DNA from: Polaromonas sp. AER18D-145
GTDB lineage: Bacteria; Pseudomonadota; Gammaproteobacteria; Burkholderiales; Burkholderiaceae_C
DNA: 64,000 nucleotides
Assembly (NCBI RefSeq): GCF_002379095.1
Contig: NZ_NBZV01000027.1
Span: forward strand, 1-64,000
Direction: 5' to 3'
Part shown: positions 18,522 through 28,262 of the stretch, piece by piece
Layout: every line of letters begins with the position of its first letter
How positions within the stretch are numbered: position 1 is the first letter of the stretch
Made by a program: the position numbers and the translations under genes
The notes under the pieces: model-generated
Told to the model about the DNA's origin: nothing
The model's input: the letters and a program-made list of their open reading frames with translations, nothing else
Database searches by the model: none

Positions 18522-19534
18522 AGCCGTTTGCCCGTTTCGGCGTCAAACCAGTGCAGGCGGTCCACGCGGGGGGCCACATGGATGGTGGCGCCGATCTCGG
18601 GCGTGGCCTGGCTTTCATCGGTGCGGACAATCAGGAATTCGTCGCCGAAACGACAGTAAACCAGCCGCTCGGCACCCAGCATCTCCATCGTGTCGACCTG
18701 CACGGCCCAGCCGGCGGCACCGACCTGCAGGTGCTCAGGCCGGATGCCGAGGATGGTGCCGGGCCGGCCGCCGAAGTCGGCGTTGGGCGCGTGTTTGAGC
18801 AGGTTCATCGGTGGTGAGCCCATGAAGCTGGCGACAAAGGTGGTGGCCGGGCGGTTGTAAACCTCTTCGGGCGTACCGAACTGCTCCATGCGGCCGGCGT
18901 TCATGACGATCATGCGCTGCGCCAGCGTCATGGCCTCGACCTGGTCGTGGGTGACGAACAGCGAGGTGATGCCGAGTTCGCGGTGCAGCTTCTGGATCTC
19001 CAGCCGGGTTTGCACGCGCAGCTTGGCGTCCAGGTTGGACAGCGGCTCGTCGAACAAAAACACCTGCGGCTGGCGCACGATGGCGCGGCCCATGGCCACG
19101 CGCTGGCGCTGGCCGCCCGAAAGCTGGCGCGGCTTGCGGTCGAGCAGGTGGCCCAGCTCCAGGATGCCGGCGGCCTTGTCGACGCGCTGCTTGATCTCGG
19201 CAATCGGCATTTTCTTGATCTTCAGGCCGTAGGCCATGTTGTCGAACACGCTCATGTGCGGGTACAGCGCATAGTTCTGGAACACCATGGCGATGTCGCG
19301 TTCGGCCGGCTCCAGCTCGTTGACCACGCGCCCGCCGATGGAGATCTCGCCGCCGGAAATTTCTTCCAGGCCGGCCACCATGCGCAGCAGGGTGGACTTG
19401 CCGCAGCCCGACGGCCCGACGATGACGATGAACTCGTGGTCGGCTATTGTCGCGTTGACGCCGTGGATGACCTGCAGTTCCTGCTTGCCCTTGCCGTACT
19501 TCTTGACGACGTCCTTGAGTTGAATTGAAGCCAT
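18518..19534 (-). CDS. ugpC: Glycerol-3-phosphate ABC transporter, ATP-binding subunit
   Basis: Cytoplasmic ATPase of the UgpBAEC importer. The 338 residues have Walker [10 protein letters not shown] at 40-48, signature [14 protein letters not shown], Walker [13 protein letters not shown], and a C-terminal TOBE-type regulatory domain with GIRPEHL. The start is [14 protein letters not shown] at 19534; the longer open frame upstream lies in ugpE. It overlaps ugpE by one base (TAATG) and ugpQ by 4 bases. Confidence 0.95.
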   Translation of the reverse strand: MASIQLKDVVKKYGKGKQELQVIHGVNATIADHEFIVIVGPSGCGKSTLLRMVAGLEEISGGEISIGGRVVNELEPAERDIAMVFQNYALYPHMSVFDNMAYGLKIKKMPIAEIKQRVDKAAGILELGHLLDRKPRQLSGGQRQRVAMGRAIVRQPQVFLFDEPLSNLDAKLRVQTRLEIQKLHRELGITSLFVTHDQVEAMTLAQRMIVMNAGRMEQFGTPEEVYNRPATTFVASFMGSPPMNLLKHAPNADFGGRPGTILGIRPEHLQVGAAGWAVQVDTMEMLGAERLVYCRFGDEFLIVRTDESQATPEIGATIHVAPRVDRLHWFDAETGKRL

Positions 19535-20388
19535 TATTTTTCCGTATCCACAAGACCCTTGACGAACCACTTCTGCATCAGCATCACGACGATGGCCGGC
19601 GGCAGCATGGCCAGGATGGCCGTCGCCATCACCACGTTCCATTCGATGTACACCTCGCCGAAGATCAGGCGCTTGATGCCCATCACGATGGGGTACATCC
19701 TTTCATCGGTGGTGACCAGCAGCGGCCACAGGTACTGGTTCCAGCCGTAGATGAACTGGATCACGAACAGCGCGGCGATCGAGGTTTTCGACAGCGGCAG
19801 CAACACGTCCTTGAAAAAGCGCATCGGGCCGGCGCCGTCCATGCGCGCGGCCTCCACCAGCTCATCGGGCACGGTCAGGAAAAACTGCCGGAACAGGAAC
19901 GTGGCCGTGGCCGAGGCGATCAGTGGCACCGTCAGGCCCGCCATGCTGTTGAGCATGCCCAGGTTGGACACCACCTCGTAGGTCGGGCCGATGCGCACCT
20001 CGACCGGCAGCATCAGCGTGACGAAGACCATCCAGAACACCAGGTTCTTGAAGGGAAAGCGGAAGTACACGATGGCAAAGGCCGACAGCAGTGAAATCGC
20101 GATCTTGCCGATGGCGATGATCAGCGCGCTGGACAGGCTGATCAGCATCATCGGCCCGGCCGCACCGATGCTGGCGCCAGCTTCGGTCTTGCCACCGAAC
20201 AGGGCCAGCCTGTAGCTTTCGATGAAGTTGTCGCCCGGCAGCAGCGAGATCGGGTTGCTGGTCATGATCTGCGCGGCGGTTTGCGTGGAACCGATGAATG
20301 TCACGTAGATCGGGAAAAACACGATCAGCACCCCGAGGATCAGGATCAGGTGCGAGAAGAAGTCGAGGATGGGGTTTTTCTGGATCAT
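19534..20388 (-). CDS. ugpE: Glycerol-3-phosphate ABC transporter, permease UgpE
   Basis: Inner-membrane permease with six predicted helices. The 284 residues include the EAA loop ([23 protein letters not shown]) that contacts the ATPase. It is separated from ugpA by 91 bases that carry a palindromic repeat (S1), unlike the tight ugpE-ugpC junction. Confidence 0.94.
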   Translation of the reverse strand: MIQKNPILDFFSHLILILGVLIVFFPIYVTFIGSTQTAAQIMTSNPISLLPGDNFIESYRLALFGGKTEAGASIGAAGPMMLISLSSALIIAIGKIAISLLSAFAIVYFRFPFKNLVFWMVFVTLMLPVEVRIGPTYEVVSNLGMLNSMAGLTVPLIASATATFLFRQFFLTVPDELVEAARMDGAGPMRFFKDVLLPLSKTSIAALFVIQFIYGWNQYLWPLLVTTDERMYPIVMGIKRLIFGEVYIEWNVVMATAILAMLPPAIVVMLMQKWFVKGLVDTEK

Positions 20389-20431
20389 CGGTCAAGCCTC
20401 CGCAGGAGGGCCGCCCCAGGACAGGCTTGAG

Positions 20432-20480
20432 TCCCCTCGGGGGGCAGAAAACTGCACGAAGTGAGGAGTGTGGGGGCCAT
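20432..20480 (+). repeat. Short dispersed repeat, copy S1
   Basis: CCCCTCGGGGGGCAG (from 20433), then CACGAAGTGAG and GTGGGGGCCAT. The same string order recurs at 29286-29334 (S2). CCTCCGCAGGAGG just before it (20398-20410) forms an additional small hairpin. It fills the ugpA-ugpE gap. Confidence 0.8.
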
Positions 20481-21361
20481 CAGTAATTCACCTTCTTCTC
20501 GACAAACTTGAACTGGATCACCGTCAGTGCAACAACGATCACCATCAGCACCACCGATTGCGCGGCAGAACCATTGATGTCGAGCGCCTTGAAGCCGTCG
20601 TAATAGACCTTGTAGACCAGGATGGAGGTGTCCTTGCCGGGCCCGCCGTGCGTGGCTGCATCAACGATGGCGAAGGTGTCGAAGAAGGCGTAGACGATGT
20701 TGATGACCAGCAGGAAGAAGGTGGTCGGTGACAGCAGCGGGAACACGATGCTCCAGAAACGTTTCCACGGGGATGCGCCGTCGATGGTTGCGGCCTCGAT
20801 CAGCGAATGCGGAATCGACTGCAGGCCCGCCAGGAAGAACAGGAAGTTGTAGGAAATCTGCTTCCAGACGGCGGCCATGACAATCAGTGCCATCGCGTGG
20901 TTGCCGTTGAGCACATGGTCCCACTCGAAGCCGACTTCGCGCAGGGCATAGGCCAGCACGCCGTAGGGCGAGGCGAACATCATCAGCCAGAGCACGCCGG
21001 CCACGACGGGCGCGGTGGCATACGGCCAGATCAGCAGGGTCTTGTAGATGCCGGCGCCGCGCACGACGCGGTTGGCCATGACCGCCAGCAGCAGGGCGAT
21101 GGTCAGTCCCGAGACCGCCACCAGGCCGGAGAAGATGGCGGTGGTGTAGAAGGACTCGAGGTAGGACGGATCGGCGAACAGGCGGCGGAAGTTTTCCAAG
21201 CCGACAAATTCGCTGGAGGAGCCGAAGGCATCTTCGAGCAGCAGGCTCTGGTAGAGCGCCTGACCGGCCGGCCAGAAAAAGAAAACCAGGATCACCGCCA
21301 TCTGCGGTGCAATCAGCGCCCAGGGCAGCCAGACCGATTTGAAAAGAACCCGTTTTTCCAT
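20480..21361 (-). CDS. ugpA: Glycerol-3-phosphate ABC transporter, permease UgpA
   Basis: Inner-membrane permease, 293 residues, six predicted helices, with the EAA loop ([24 protein letters not shown]). It starts with ATG at 21361. The gap to ugpB (97 bases) contains a terminator-like hairpin built on repeat sequence, so UgpA may be made in lower amount than the binding protein UgpB. The 3' end abuts repeat S1. Confidence 0.94.
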   Translation of the reverse strand: MEKRVLFKSVWLPWALIAPQMAVILVFFFWPAGQALYQSLLLEDAFGSSSEFVGLENFRRLFADPSYLESFYTTAIFSGLVAVSGLTIALLLAVMANRVVRGAGIYKTLLIWPYATAPVVAGVLWLMMFASPYGVLAYALREVGFEWDHVLNGNHAMALIVMAAVWKQISYNFLFFLAGLQSIPHSLIEAATIDGASPWKRFWSIVFPLLSPTTFFLLVINIVYAFFDTFAIVDAATHGGPGKDTSILVYKVYYDGFKALDINGSAAQSVVLMVIVVALTVIQFKFVEKKVNY

Positions 21362-21367
21362 GAGATG

Positions 21368-21418
21368 CTATAAAAATAATAGCTGCCGAATCCCGTGATG
21401 CGGGGGGTCGGCAGCTAT
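21368..21418 (-). terminator. Terminator-like hairpin between ugpB and ugpA, built on repeat copy R4
   Basis: On the minus strand the perfect 11-base arms ATAGCTGCCGA (21408-21418) and TCGGCAGCTAT (21379-21389) are followed by TATTTTTATAGCA. The right-hand (plus-strand 21366-21388) portion TGCTATAAAAATAATAGCTG is the 5' part of the 57-bp repeat. It resembles a partial terminator that leaves ugpB transcript in excess over ugpAEC; effect is inferred. Confidence 0.7.
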
Positions 21419-21458
21419 ATTGGCTTGCAAAGGGCGGTGCGGACACCGCCCCGCCTGA

Positions 21459-22772
21459 TCAGGACTTGTTGGCTTTCTGGAAGCGCTCGAGCTGCTCGTT
21501 GCCGCGCTTGACGGCCATGTCGAGCGCATCTTTCGGGGTTTTGCTGCCTTTCCAGACGCCTTCGAGTTCCTCGTCAATGATAGTGCGAATCTGCACGAAG
21601 TTGCCCAGACGCACGCCGCGCGACTTGTCCGTGGTTTTGCGGATCATCTGGGTGACCGACACATCGGTGCCCGGGTTTTTCTTGTAGAAGCCGGACTTGT
21701 CGGTCATCTCGAACGAAGCCTTGGTGACCGGCAGGTAGCCGGTACGCTGGTGGCTGGCCGCAGCCACTTCAGGCTTGGACAGGTAGTTGAAGAAGGAGGC
21801 GATGGCCTTGTATTCCTCGGGCTTCTTGCCGGACATGGCCCACAGGCTGGCGCCGCCGATCACGGTGTTCTGCGGTGCGCCCTGGACATCGGGGTAGTAG
21901 GGCAGGGTGCCGATGCCGTAACCGAACTTGCCGTTGCGCACCACGCTGCCGTAGAGCGCCGACGAGCCGGTCGCCATGGCGCATTCGCCCGAGACAAAGG
22001 TCGCGTCAGCCGCGTTGTTGCGGCCCTTGTAGACGAACAGGCCGGTTTTGGCCATGTTGGCCAGGTTCTCGATGTGGCGCACATGCAGCGGGGTGTTGAA
22101 GGCCAGACGTGTGTCCAGGCCGCCGAAACCGTTGTTCTTGGTTGCGTACAACACGTTGTGCCAGGCCGAGAAACTTTCCAGCTGCGTCCAGCTGATCCAG
22201 CTGGTGGTGAACGGACACTTGTGGCCGGAAGCCTTGAGCTTGGCGGCGGCCAGCGCCACTTCGGGCCAGGTGGTCGGTGGTTTCTCGGGGTCCAGGCCGG
22301 CGGCCTTGAACGCGTCCTTGTTGTAGTGGAAGACCGGGGTCGAGCTGTTGAAGGGGAAGCTCAGCATCTGGCCGTTGGGCGCCGTGTAGTAGCCGGCGAC
22401 CGCCGGCACGTAGGCGCCCGGATCGAAAGGCAGGCCGGACTGCTTCATGACTTCGCCGACCGGCTTGATCGCGCCCTTGGAGGCCATCATGGTGGCGGTG
22501 CCGACCTCAAAGACCTGCAGGATGTGCGGTGCGTTGCCGGCACGGTAGGCGGCGATGGCGGCGGTCATGGACTCGTCGTAGCTGCCCTTGAAGGTCGGCG
22601 TGATCTTGTAGTCCTTCTGGCTGGCATTGAAGTCCTTGGCCAGGTCGTTGACCCACTCGCCGAGGGCGCCGCCCATGGAGTGCCACCACTGGACTTCGGT
22701 TTGTGCCTGGCTGGCAAGTGGAAGGCAAAAAGCGCAGGCAGCAAGGGCCGCCGCCGAAAAACGGTTCTTCAT
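21459..22772 (-). CDS. ugpB: Glycerol-3-phosphate ABC transporter, periplasmic binding protein
   Basis: Binds sn-glycerol-3-phosphate and glycerophosphodiesters in the periplasm. The 437 residues have a signal peptide (AAALAACAFCLPLASQAQ, cleavage near residue 23) and the family-1 solute-binding fold (TEVQWWHSMGGALGEWVNDL near the mature N-terminus). First gene of ugpB-A-E-C-Q. It is divergent from the FAD/Fe-S oxidoreductase across 188 bases. No convincing Pho box was seen upstream. Confidence 0.95.
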   Translation of the reverse strand: MKNRFSAAALAACAFCLPLASQAQTEVQWWHSMGGALGEWVNDLAKDFNASQKDYKITPTFKGSYDESMTAAIAAYRAGNAPHILQVFEVGTATMMASKGAIKPVGEVMKQSGLPFDPGAYVPAVAGYYTAPNGQMLSFPFNSSTPVFHYNKDAFKAAGLDPEKPPTTWPEVALAAAKLKASGHKCPFTTSWISWTQLESFSAWHNVLYATKNNGFGGLDTRLAFNTPLHVRHIENLANMAKTGLFVYKGRNNAADATFVSGECAMATGSSALYGSVVRNGKFGYGIGTLPYYPDVQGAPQNTVIGGASLWAMSGKKPEEYKAIASFFNYLSKPEVAAASHQRTGYLPVTKASFEMTDKSGFYKKNPGTDVSVTQMIRKTTDKSRGVRLGNFVQIRTIIDEELEGVWKGSKTPKDALDMAVKRGNEQLERFQKANKS

Positions 22773-22960
22773 GAAAACTCCTGAGTTGGGGTAACGTTCA
22801 GTGTACGAACTGATTGTGACAAGTCATTTAAACGGCTCCATGGTGCCTTTAACAAGCGGGATTTCCATGAGGCCGGCGACGGTGTCAGGGTCTTGTTGCA
22901 CTGCGGTAACATAGGCCCACAGCACGCAAGGCCGCTGAGCGCGGCGGAATTTCCCCCACG

Positions 22961-25900
22961 ATGAACGCCCCCGACACCCTCCAAGACCTGAACGTTTTCG
23001 CTTCCGACGCGACACCCGACGCGGAGCATGGGCAAGCCCGCATCCGCGAGATTCCCTACAACTACACCTCGTTTTCCGACCGCGAAGTCGTGATCCGCCT
23101 GCTCGGCGAACGGGCCTGGGACCTGCTGAACCTGCTGCGCGACGAGCGCCGCACTGGCCGCTCGGCGCGCATGTTGTACGAGGTGCTGGGTGATGTCTGG
23201 GTGGTGCAGCGCAACCCCTATCTGCAGGATGACCTGCTGGACAATCCCAAGCGCCGCCGGATGCTGGTCGAGGCCCTGCAGCACCGTCTCTCCGAGGTCG
23301 AAAAACGTCGCACGCCCGAGGCGGACAGCCAGCGCGACGCCATCGTGGGCGAGTTGCTCGAAACCGCGCGCGCCGCAGTCAACCGTTTTTCCACCTCGTT
23401 CGAGGACATGGCCGAGCTGCGCCGTAAGACCGCGCGCCGGCTGGGCAAGTTCACGCTCAAGGACAACATCAAGTTCGACGGCCTGTCGCGTGTCTCGCAT
23501 GTGACCGATGCCACCGACTGGCGCGTTGAATACCCGTTTGTGGTGTTGACGCCGGACACCGAAGTCGAGATGGCCGGCCTGGTCAAGGGCTGTATCGAAC
23601 TCGGGCTGACCATCATTCCGCGCGGCGGCGGCACCGGCTACACCGGCGGCGCGATTCCGCTGAGCTGGAAGTCGGCCGTCATCAACACCGAAAAACTCGA
23701 GGCCATGACCGAGGTCGAGCAGGTGGCGCTGCCCGGGCTGGACCAGCCCGTGGCCACCGTCTGGACCGAAGCCGGTGTGGTCACGCAGCGCGTGGCCGAT
23801 GCGGCCGAACGCGGTGGTTATGTCTTTGCGGTGGACCCGACCTCGGCCGAAGCCTCCTGCATAGGCGGCAACATCGCCATGAATGCGGGTGGCAAGAAGG
23901 CCGTGCTCTGGGGCACAGCGCTGGACAACCTCGCCTCCTGGCGCATGGTCACGCCCGAGGCGCAGTGGCTGGAAGTCACCCGCCTGAACCACAACCTCGG
24001 CAAGATCCACGACGCCGAGATGGCCAGCTTCGAGCTGAAATATTTCGAGGCCGACGGCAAGACGCCGGTGCGCACCGAGCGACTCGACATCCCCGGCAAT
24101 ACCTTCCGCAAGGAAGGCCTGGGCAAGGACGTGACCGACAAGTTCCTCAGCGGCCTGCCCGGCATCCAGAAAGAAGGCTGCGACGGCCTGATCACCAGCG
24201 CGCGCTGGATCGTGCACCGCATGCCGGCGCACACACGCACCGTCTGCCTGGAATTTTTCGGCAATGCCAGGGACGCGGTTCCCAGCATCGTCGAGATCAA
24301 GGACTTCATGTTCGCCGAGCAAAAGCGCGGCGGCGCCATCCTGGCCGGTTTGGAGCACCTGGACGACCGCTACCTGAAGGCGGTCGGTTATGCGACCAAG
24401 TCCAAGACCCATGGCGGCCTGCCCAAGATGGTGTTGTTCGGCGACATTGCCGGCGCCGACGCCGACGTGGTGGCGCGCGCGACCTCGGAAGTCGTGCGCA
24501 TCGCCAATTCGCGCCGTGGCGAGGGTTTCATCGCCATCAGCCCGGACGCGCGCAAGAAATTCTGGCTGGACCGCAAGCGCACCGCCGCCATTTCGCGCCA
24601 CACCAACGCCTTCAAGATCAACGAAGACGTGGTGATTCCGCTGCCGCGCATGGCCGAATACACCGATGGCATCGAACGCATCAACATCGAGCTGAGCCTG
24701 GCCAGCAAGGTCCGGCTGTGTGATGCGCTGGAGGCCTTTTTCCTCAAGGGCAAGCTCCCCCTGGGCAAGTCGGACGACGCCGGCGAGATCCCCTCGGCCG
24801 AGCTGCTGGAAGACCGCGTTGGCCAGGCCGTGGCGCTGATTGCCGATGTGCGCTCCTTGTGGTCGGGTTGGCTGCGTGATGTGGATGCGCTGTTTCCGCA
24901 ACTGCAGGACCATTCGCTGCGTGCCAGCTGGAAAACCCAGCTGCGCGCGCCGCTGCAGGCGATTTTTTCGGGCGCGGCTTTTGCGCCCATCCTGGCGGAG
25001 TGCAGCGCCATCCACAAGCAGGTGCTCAAGGGCCGCGTCTGGGCCGCCCTGCACATGCATGCCGGCGACGGCAATGTGCACACCAACCTGCCGGTCAACA
25101 GCGACGACTACGAGATGCTGCAGACCGCGCATGAGGCGGTGGCCCGCATCATGGTGCTGGCGCGTTCGCTCGACGGCGTGATCTCCGGTGAACACGGCAT
25201 TGGCATCACCAAGCTGGAGTTCCTGACCGACGCCGAGCTCCAGCCTTTTGCCGACTACAAGACCCGGGTCGATCCCGAAGGGCGCTTCAACAAGGGCAAG
25301 TTGCTACGAAATCAGGAGCAGATTGCGCCCGTGAATATTGGGCAAAAGGCCAAAAAGACTGATGACTCCGCGCCGGAGAGCCTGTTGGCAGACCTGACCA
25401 ACGCCTACACGCCCAGCTTCGGCCTGATGGGCCACGAGTCGCTGATCATGCAGCAGTCCGACATCGGCGGGATCGCCGACAGTGTCAAGGACTGCCTGCG
25501 CTGCGGCAAATGCAAGCCGGTGTGCGCCACCCACGTGCCACGCGCCAACCTGCTGTACAGCCCGCGCAACAAGATCCTGGCGACCTCGCTGCTGGTCGAG
25601 GCCTTCCTCTACGAAGAGCAGACGCGGCGCGGCATCAGCATCAAGCACTGGGAGGAGTTCGAGGACGTGGCCGACCACTGCACCGTCTGCCACAAGTGCC
25701 TGAGCCCTTGCCCGGTGGACATCGACTTCGGCGAGGTGTCCATGAACATGCGCAACCTGCTGCGCAAGATGGGGCAGAAGTCCTTCCGTCCCGGCAATGC
25801 CGCCGCCATGTTCTTCCTCAACGCCACCAGCCCGCAGACCATCAAGTTCATGCGCAGCGCGATGGTGGACGTCGGCTTCAAGGCCCAGCGCGTGGCCAAC

Positions 25901-26914
25901 GAGCTGCTCAAGCGCCTGGCGCGCAAACAGACGGCCAGGCCGCGGGCGACGGTCGGTGCGGCGCCGGTCAAGGAACAGGTGATCCACTTCATCAACAAGA
26001 AGATGCCGGGCGGCCTGCCCAAGAAAACCGCGCGCGCGTTGCTGGACATCGAGGACAAGGACTACGTCCCCATCATCCGCAATCCGGCCCGCACGACGGC
26101 TGAAACCGAGGCGGTGTTTTATTTCCCCGGTTGCGGCTCGGAGCGCCTGTTTTCGCAGGTCGGCCTCGCGACCCAGGCCATGCTCTGGCATGCCGGCGTG
26201 CAGACCGTGCTGCCGCCCGGTTACCTGTGCTGCGGTTACCCGCAGCGTGGCAGCGGCCAGTTCGACAAGGTCGAGAAAATCATCACCGACAACCGGGTGC
26301 TGTTCCACCGCGTGGCCAACACGCTGAACTACCTCGACATCAAGACCGTGGTGGTCAGTTGCGGCACCTGCTACGACCAGCTGCAGGGTTATGAGTTCGA
26401 CAAGATTTTCCCGGGTTGCCGCATCATCGACATCCACGAGTACCTGCTGGAAAAGGGCATTACCCTGCGCACCGACCAGCCGGGCCAAGGCTACCTGTAC
26501 CACGACCCCTGCCACAGCCCGATGAAGCTGCAGGAGCCGATGAAAACCGTCAAGGCGCTGCTCGGCGACCAGGTGCTCAAGTCCGAACGCTGCTGCGGCG
26601 AGTCCGGCACGCTGGGCGTGTCACGCCCCGATATCTCTACCCAGATCCGCTTTCGCAAGGAAGAAGAGCTGCGCAAGGACGAAGCCAAACTGCGCGCCAG
26701 CGGCGCCGTGGCCGACACCGGCAACGTCAAGATCCTGACCAGCTGCCCGAGCTGCCTGCAGGGGCTGACCCGGTACGGCGACGACCTGCAAAACGGCTTG
26801 CTCGAGGCCGACTACATCGTGGTGGAAATGGCCAACCAGATCCTCGGCAAGGAATGGCTGCCCGGCTATGTCGAGGCGGCCAACAACGGCGGCATCGAAC
26901 GCGTGCTGGTCTGA
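22961..26914 (+). CDS. FAD-linked 2-hydroxyacid dehydrogenase fused to Fe-S/CCG subunit
   Basis: A 1317-residue cytoplasmic or membrane-associated oxidoreductase. Order: an N-terminal domain (about 1-170, DUF3683-like); FAD-binding domain with [17 protein letters not shown] near 220; FAD-oxidase C-terminal domain ending near [14 protein letters not shown] and [13 protein letters not shown] (about 700-770); two [4Fe-4S] motifs ([11 protein letters not shown] near 845, [14 protein letters not shown] near 907); and two CCG domains (CCGYPQRG near 1090, CCGESGTLG near 1212). The layout combines GlcD- and GlcF-like functions and suggests oxidation of D-lactate, glycolate or another 2-hydroxyacid with electrons passed to the quinone pool. 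The substrate is unknown. A copy of the 57-bp repeat is inserted in frame at about residues 781-799, in the linker between the two halves. Confidence 0.9.
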   Translation: MNAPDTLQDLNVFASDATPDAEHGQARIREIPYNYTSFSDREVVIRLLGERAWDLLNLLRDERRTGRSARMLYEVLGDVWVVQRNPYLQDDLLDNPKRRRMLVEALQHRLSEVEKRRTPEADSQRDAIVGELLETARAAVNRFSTSFEDMAELRRKTARRLGKFTLKDNIKFDGLSRVSHVTDATDWRVEYPFVVLTPDTEVEMAGLVKGCIELGLTIIPRGGGTGYTGGAIPLSWKSAVINTEKLEAMTEVEQVALPGLDQPVATVWTEAGVVTQRVADAAERGGYVFAVDPTSAEASCIGGNIAMNAGGKKAVLWGTALDNLASWRMVTPEAQWLEVTRLNHNLGKIHDAEMASFELKYFEADGKTPVRTERLDIPGNTFRKEGLGKDVTDKFLSGLPGIQKEGCDGLITSARWIVHRMPAHTRTVCLEFFGNARDAVPSIVEIKDFMFAEQKRGGAILAGLEHLDDRYLKAVGYATKSKTHGGLPKMVLFGDIAGADADVVARATSEVVRIANSRRGEGFIAISPDARKKFWLDRKRTAAISRHTNAFKINEDVVIPLPRMAEYTDGIERINIELSLASKVRLCDALEAFFLKGKLPLGKSDDAGEIPSAELLEDRVGQAVALIADVRSLWSGWLRDVDALFPQLQDHSLRASWKTQLRAPLQAIFSGAAFAPILAECSAIHKQVLKGRVWAALHMHAGDGNVHTNLPVNSDDYEMLQTAHEAVARIMVLARSLDGVISGEHGIGITKLEFLTDAELQPFADYKTRVDPEGRFNKGKLLRNQEQIAPVNIGQKAKKTDDSAPESLLADLTNAYTPSFGLMGHESLIMQQSDIGGIADSVKDCLRCGKCKPVCATHVPRANLLYSPRNKILATSLLVEAFLYEEQTRRGISIKHWEEFEDVADHCTVCHKCLSPCPVDIDFGEVSMNMRNLLRKMGQKSFRPGNAAAMFFLNATSPQTIKFMRSAMVDVGFKAQRVANELLKRLARKQTARPRATVGAAPVKEQVIHFINKKMPGGLPKKTARALLDIEDKDYVPIIRNPARTTAETEAVFYFPGCGSERLFSQVGLATQAMLWHAGVQTVLPPGYLCCGYPQRGSGQFDKVEKIITDNRVLFHRVANTLNYLDIKTVVVSCGTCYDQLQGYEFDKIFPGCRIIDIHEYLLEKGITLRTDQPGQGYLYHDPCHSPMKLQEPMKTVKALLGDQVLKSERCCGESGTLGVSRPDISTQIRFRKEEELRKDEAKLRASGAVADTGNVKILTSCPSCLQGLTRYGDDLQNGLLEADYIVVEMANQILGKEWLPGYVEAANNGGIERVLV
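25301..25357 (+). repeat. 57-bp-family repeat, copy R5, in frame inside the oxidoreductase gene
   Basis: Forward copy: TTGCTA at 25301, GCAGATTGCGCCCGTG, then ATATTGGGC and AGGCCAAAAAG. It encodes [19 protein letters not shown], between the FAD-oxidase C-terminal domain and the first Fe-S motif, with no stop codon. Confidence 0.75.
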
Positions 26915-26933
26915 TTCACCGAAGGAAAAGTTC

Positions 26934-27347
26934 ATGGCAGGCCTGACCCCCGACACCCCCACCCCCACCGCGCTGACCGTGCACGCCCAGTCGCGGGTGC
27001 TCGAGATTGCATTTTCGGACGGCACCGAGTTCAAGATTCCGTTCGAACTGATGCGTGTTTATTCGCCCTCGGCCGAAGTCCAGGGCCACGGCCCTGGCCA
27101 GGAAGTGCTGCAGACCGGCAAACGCGAGGTCACGGTGGTCGAACTCGAACCCATCGGCAACTATGCGGTCAAGCCGGTGTTTTCCGACGGCCATGAGAGC
27201 GGCATTTTTTCCTGGAACTACCTTTATTTCCTGGGCTCGGAGCAGGCGCGTTTGTGGACCGATTACCTGCAGCGCCTGGAGGCGGCCGGCATGCAGCGCG
27301 ATGCGCCCATGGTCGCAGCGGGCGGCCATGCCTGCGGCAGCCATTGA
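26934..27347 (+). CDS. DUF971 family protein (gamma-butyrobetaine hydroxylase-like N-terminal domain)
   Basis: A 137-residue cytoplasmic protein. The segment SRVLEIAFSDGTEFKIPFELMRVYSPSAEVQGHG and GNYAVKPVFSDGHESGIFSWNYL are typical of the DUF971 domain, also found at the N-terminus of gamma-butyrobetaine hydroxylase and in proteins linked with Fe-S metabolism. The C-terminus has a GGHACGSH tail that could bind metal. It follows the oxidoreductase by 19 bases with a good ribosome site (GAAGGAAAAG), so it is probably co-transcribed and may assist Fe-S assembly or delivery; that role is inference. Confidence 0.85.
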   Translation: MAGLTPDTPTPTALTVHAQSRVLEIAFSDGTEFKIPFELMRVYSPSAEVQGHGPGQEVLQTGKREVTVVELEPIGNYAVKPVFSDGHESGIFSWNYLYFLGSEQARLWTDYLQRLEAAGMQRDAPMVAAGGHACGSH

Positions 27348-27371
27348 TGGTTGATGCGGGCAAACCCTCGT

Positions 27372-27427
27372 TCGCTATATTTTTCATAGCTGATGGCGCC
27401 CGGCGTTTGGGCGCAGCTGTTGTTTTT
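27372..27427 (+). repeat. 57-bp-family repeat, copy R6
   Basis: Forward copy: TTCGCTATATTTTTCATAGC (27371-27390), GATGGCGCCCG, TTGGGCGC and a final TTTTTC. The middle has its own hairpin GCGCCC/GGGCGC. It lies between the DUF971 gene and ubiE. Confidence 0.75.
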
Positions 27428-27507
27428 CAACATAAATCCGCGGCAATGCCCCAATCGGGGGCAGGGTTGTCGCTTGAATTGCTGGCATTCACCCCTAGCA
27501 TTGACGT

Positions 27508-28239
27508 ATGAGCAGTACCCATTTCGGATTTGAGTCGGTTGACGAAAAGGACAAGGCACGCCGAGTGCGTGGCGTGTTCGATTCCGTGGCGCCGAAATAC
27601 GATGTGATGAACGACCTGATGTCCATGGGGCTGCACCGGGTCTGGAAGGCCTACACTGTGATGGTGGCCGATGTCCGGGAGGGCCAGTATGTGCTGGACA
27701 TTGCCGGCGGCACCGGCGACCTGGCCCTGGCGTTCGCCCCCAAGGTCGGCAGCACCGGCTGCGTGGTGCACACCGATATCAATGAAGCCATGCTGCGCGA
27801 AGGCCGCAACCGCATGCTGGACGCTGGCAAGGTGTTGCCGACCACCGTCTGTGATGCCGAGCACCTGCCTTTTGCCGATGCCCGTTTCGACTTGGTGACG
27901 GTGGCCTTCGGTTTGCGCAACATGACGCACAAGGACGAGGCGCTCAAGGAGATGAACCGCGTGCTCAAGCCGGGCGGCAAGCTGCTGGTGCTGGAGTTCT
28001 CCAAAATTGCCAAGCCGCTGGAAAAGGCCTACGACTGGTATTCCTTCAAGGTCTTGCCCCGTTTGGGCAAGCTGGTGGCCAACGACGACTCGAGTTACCG
28101 CTACCTGGCGGAGTCCATCCGCATGCATCCGAGCCAGGAAGAGCTAAAGGCCCTGATGCACAAAGGTGGTTTCGGCCATGTGGACTATCACAACCTCACC
28201 GGCGGGGTAGTGGCATTGCATGTTGGAATCAAGTGTTGA
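27508..28239 (+). CDS. ubiE: Ubiquinone/menaquinone methyltransferase UbiE
   Basis: SAM-dependent C-methyltransferase of ubiquinone synthesis (2-methoxy-6-polyprenyl-1,4-benzoquinol to its methylated form). The 243 residues include the family N-terminus [37 protein letters not shown] motif [12 protein letters not shown] and the C-terminal [15 protein letters not shown] signature. First gene of a ubiquinone group with ubiJ and ubiB downstream. Confidence 0.97.
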   Translation: MSSTHFGFESVDEKDKARRVRGVFDSVAPKYDVMNDLMSMGLHRVWKAYTVMVADVREGQYVLDIAGGTGDLALAFAPKVGSTGCVVHTDINEAMLREGRNRMLDAGKVLPTTVCDAEHLPFADARFDLVTVAFGLRNMTHKDEALKEMNRVLKPGGKLLVLEFSKIAKPLEKAYDWYSFKVLPRLGKLVANDDSSYRYLAESIRMHPSQEELKALMHKGGFGHVDYHNLTGGVVALHVGIKC

Positions 28240-28262
28240 AATATTTAATCAGAGGAGACGGT

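Noticed and set aside
22773-22960. Pho box upstream of ugpB
   Set aside because: TTGTCACAATCAG on the minus strand vaguely recalls a PhoB half-site, but no two CTGTCAT-like direct repeats with the right spacing were found, so no call was made.
22769-25195. 808-codon open frame on the minus strand
   Set aside because: It is antisense to the FAD/Fe-S oxidoreductase. High GC keeps the opposite frame free of stops; the translation is His/Gly/Ala/Val-rich and shows no family.
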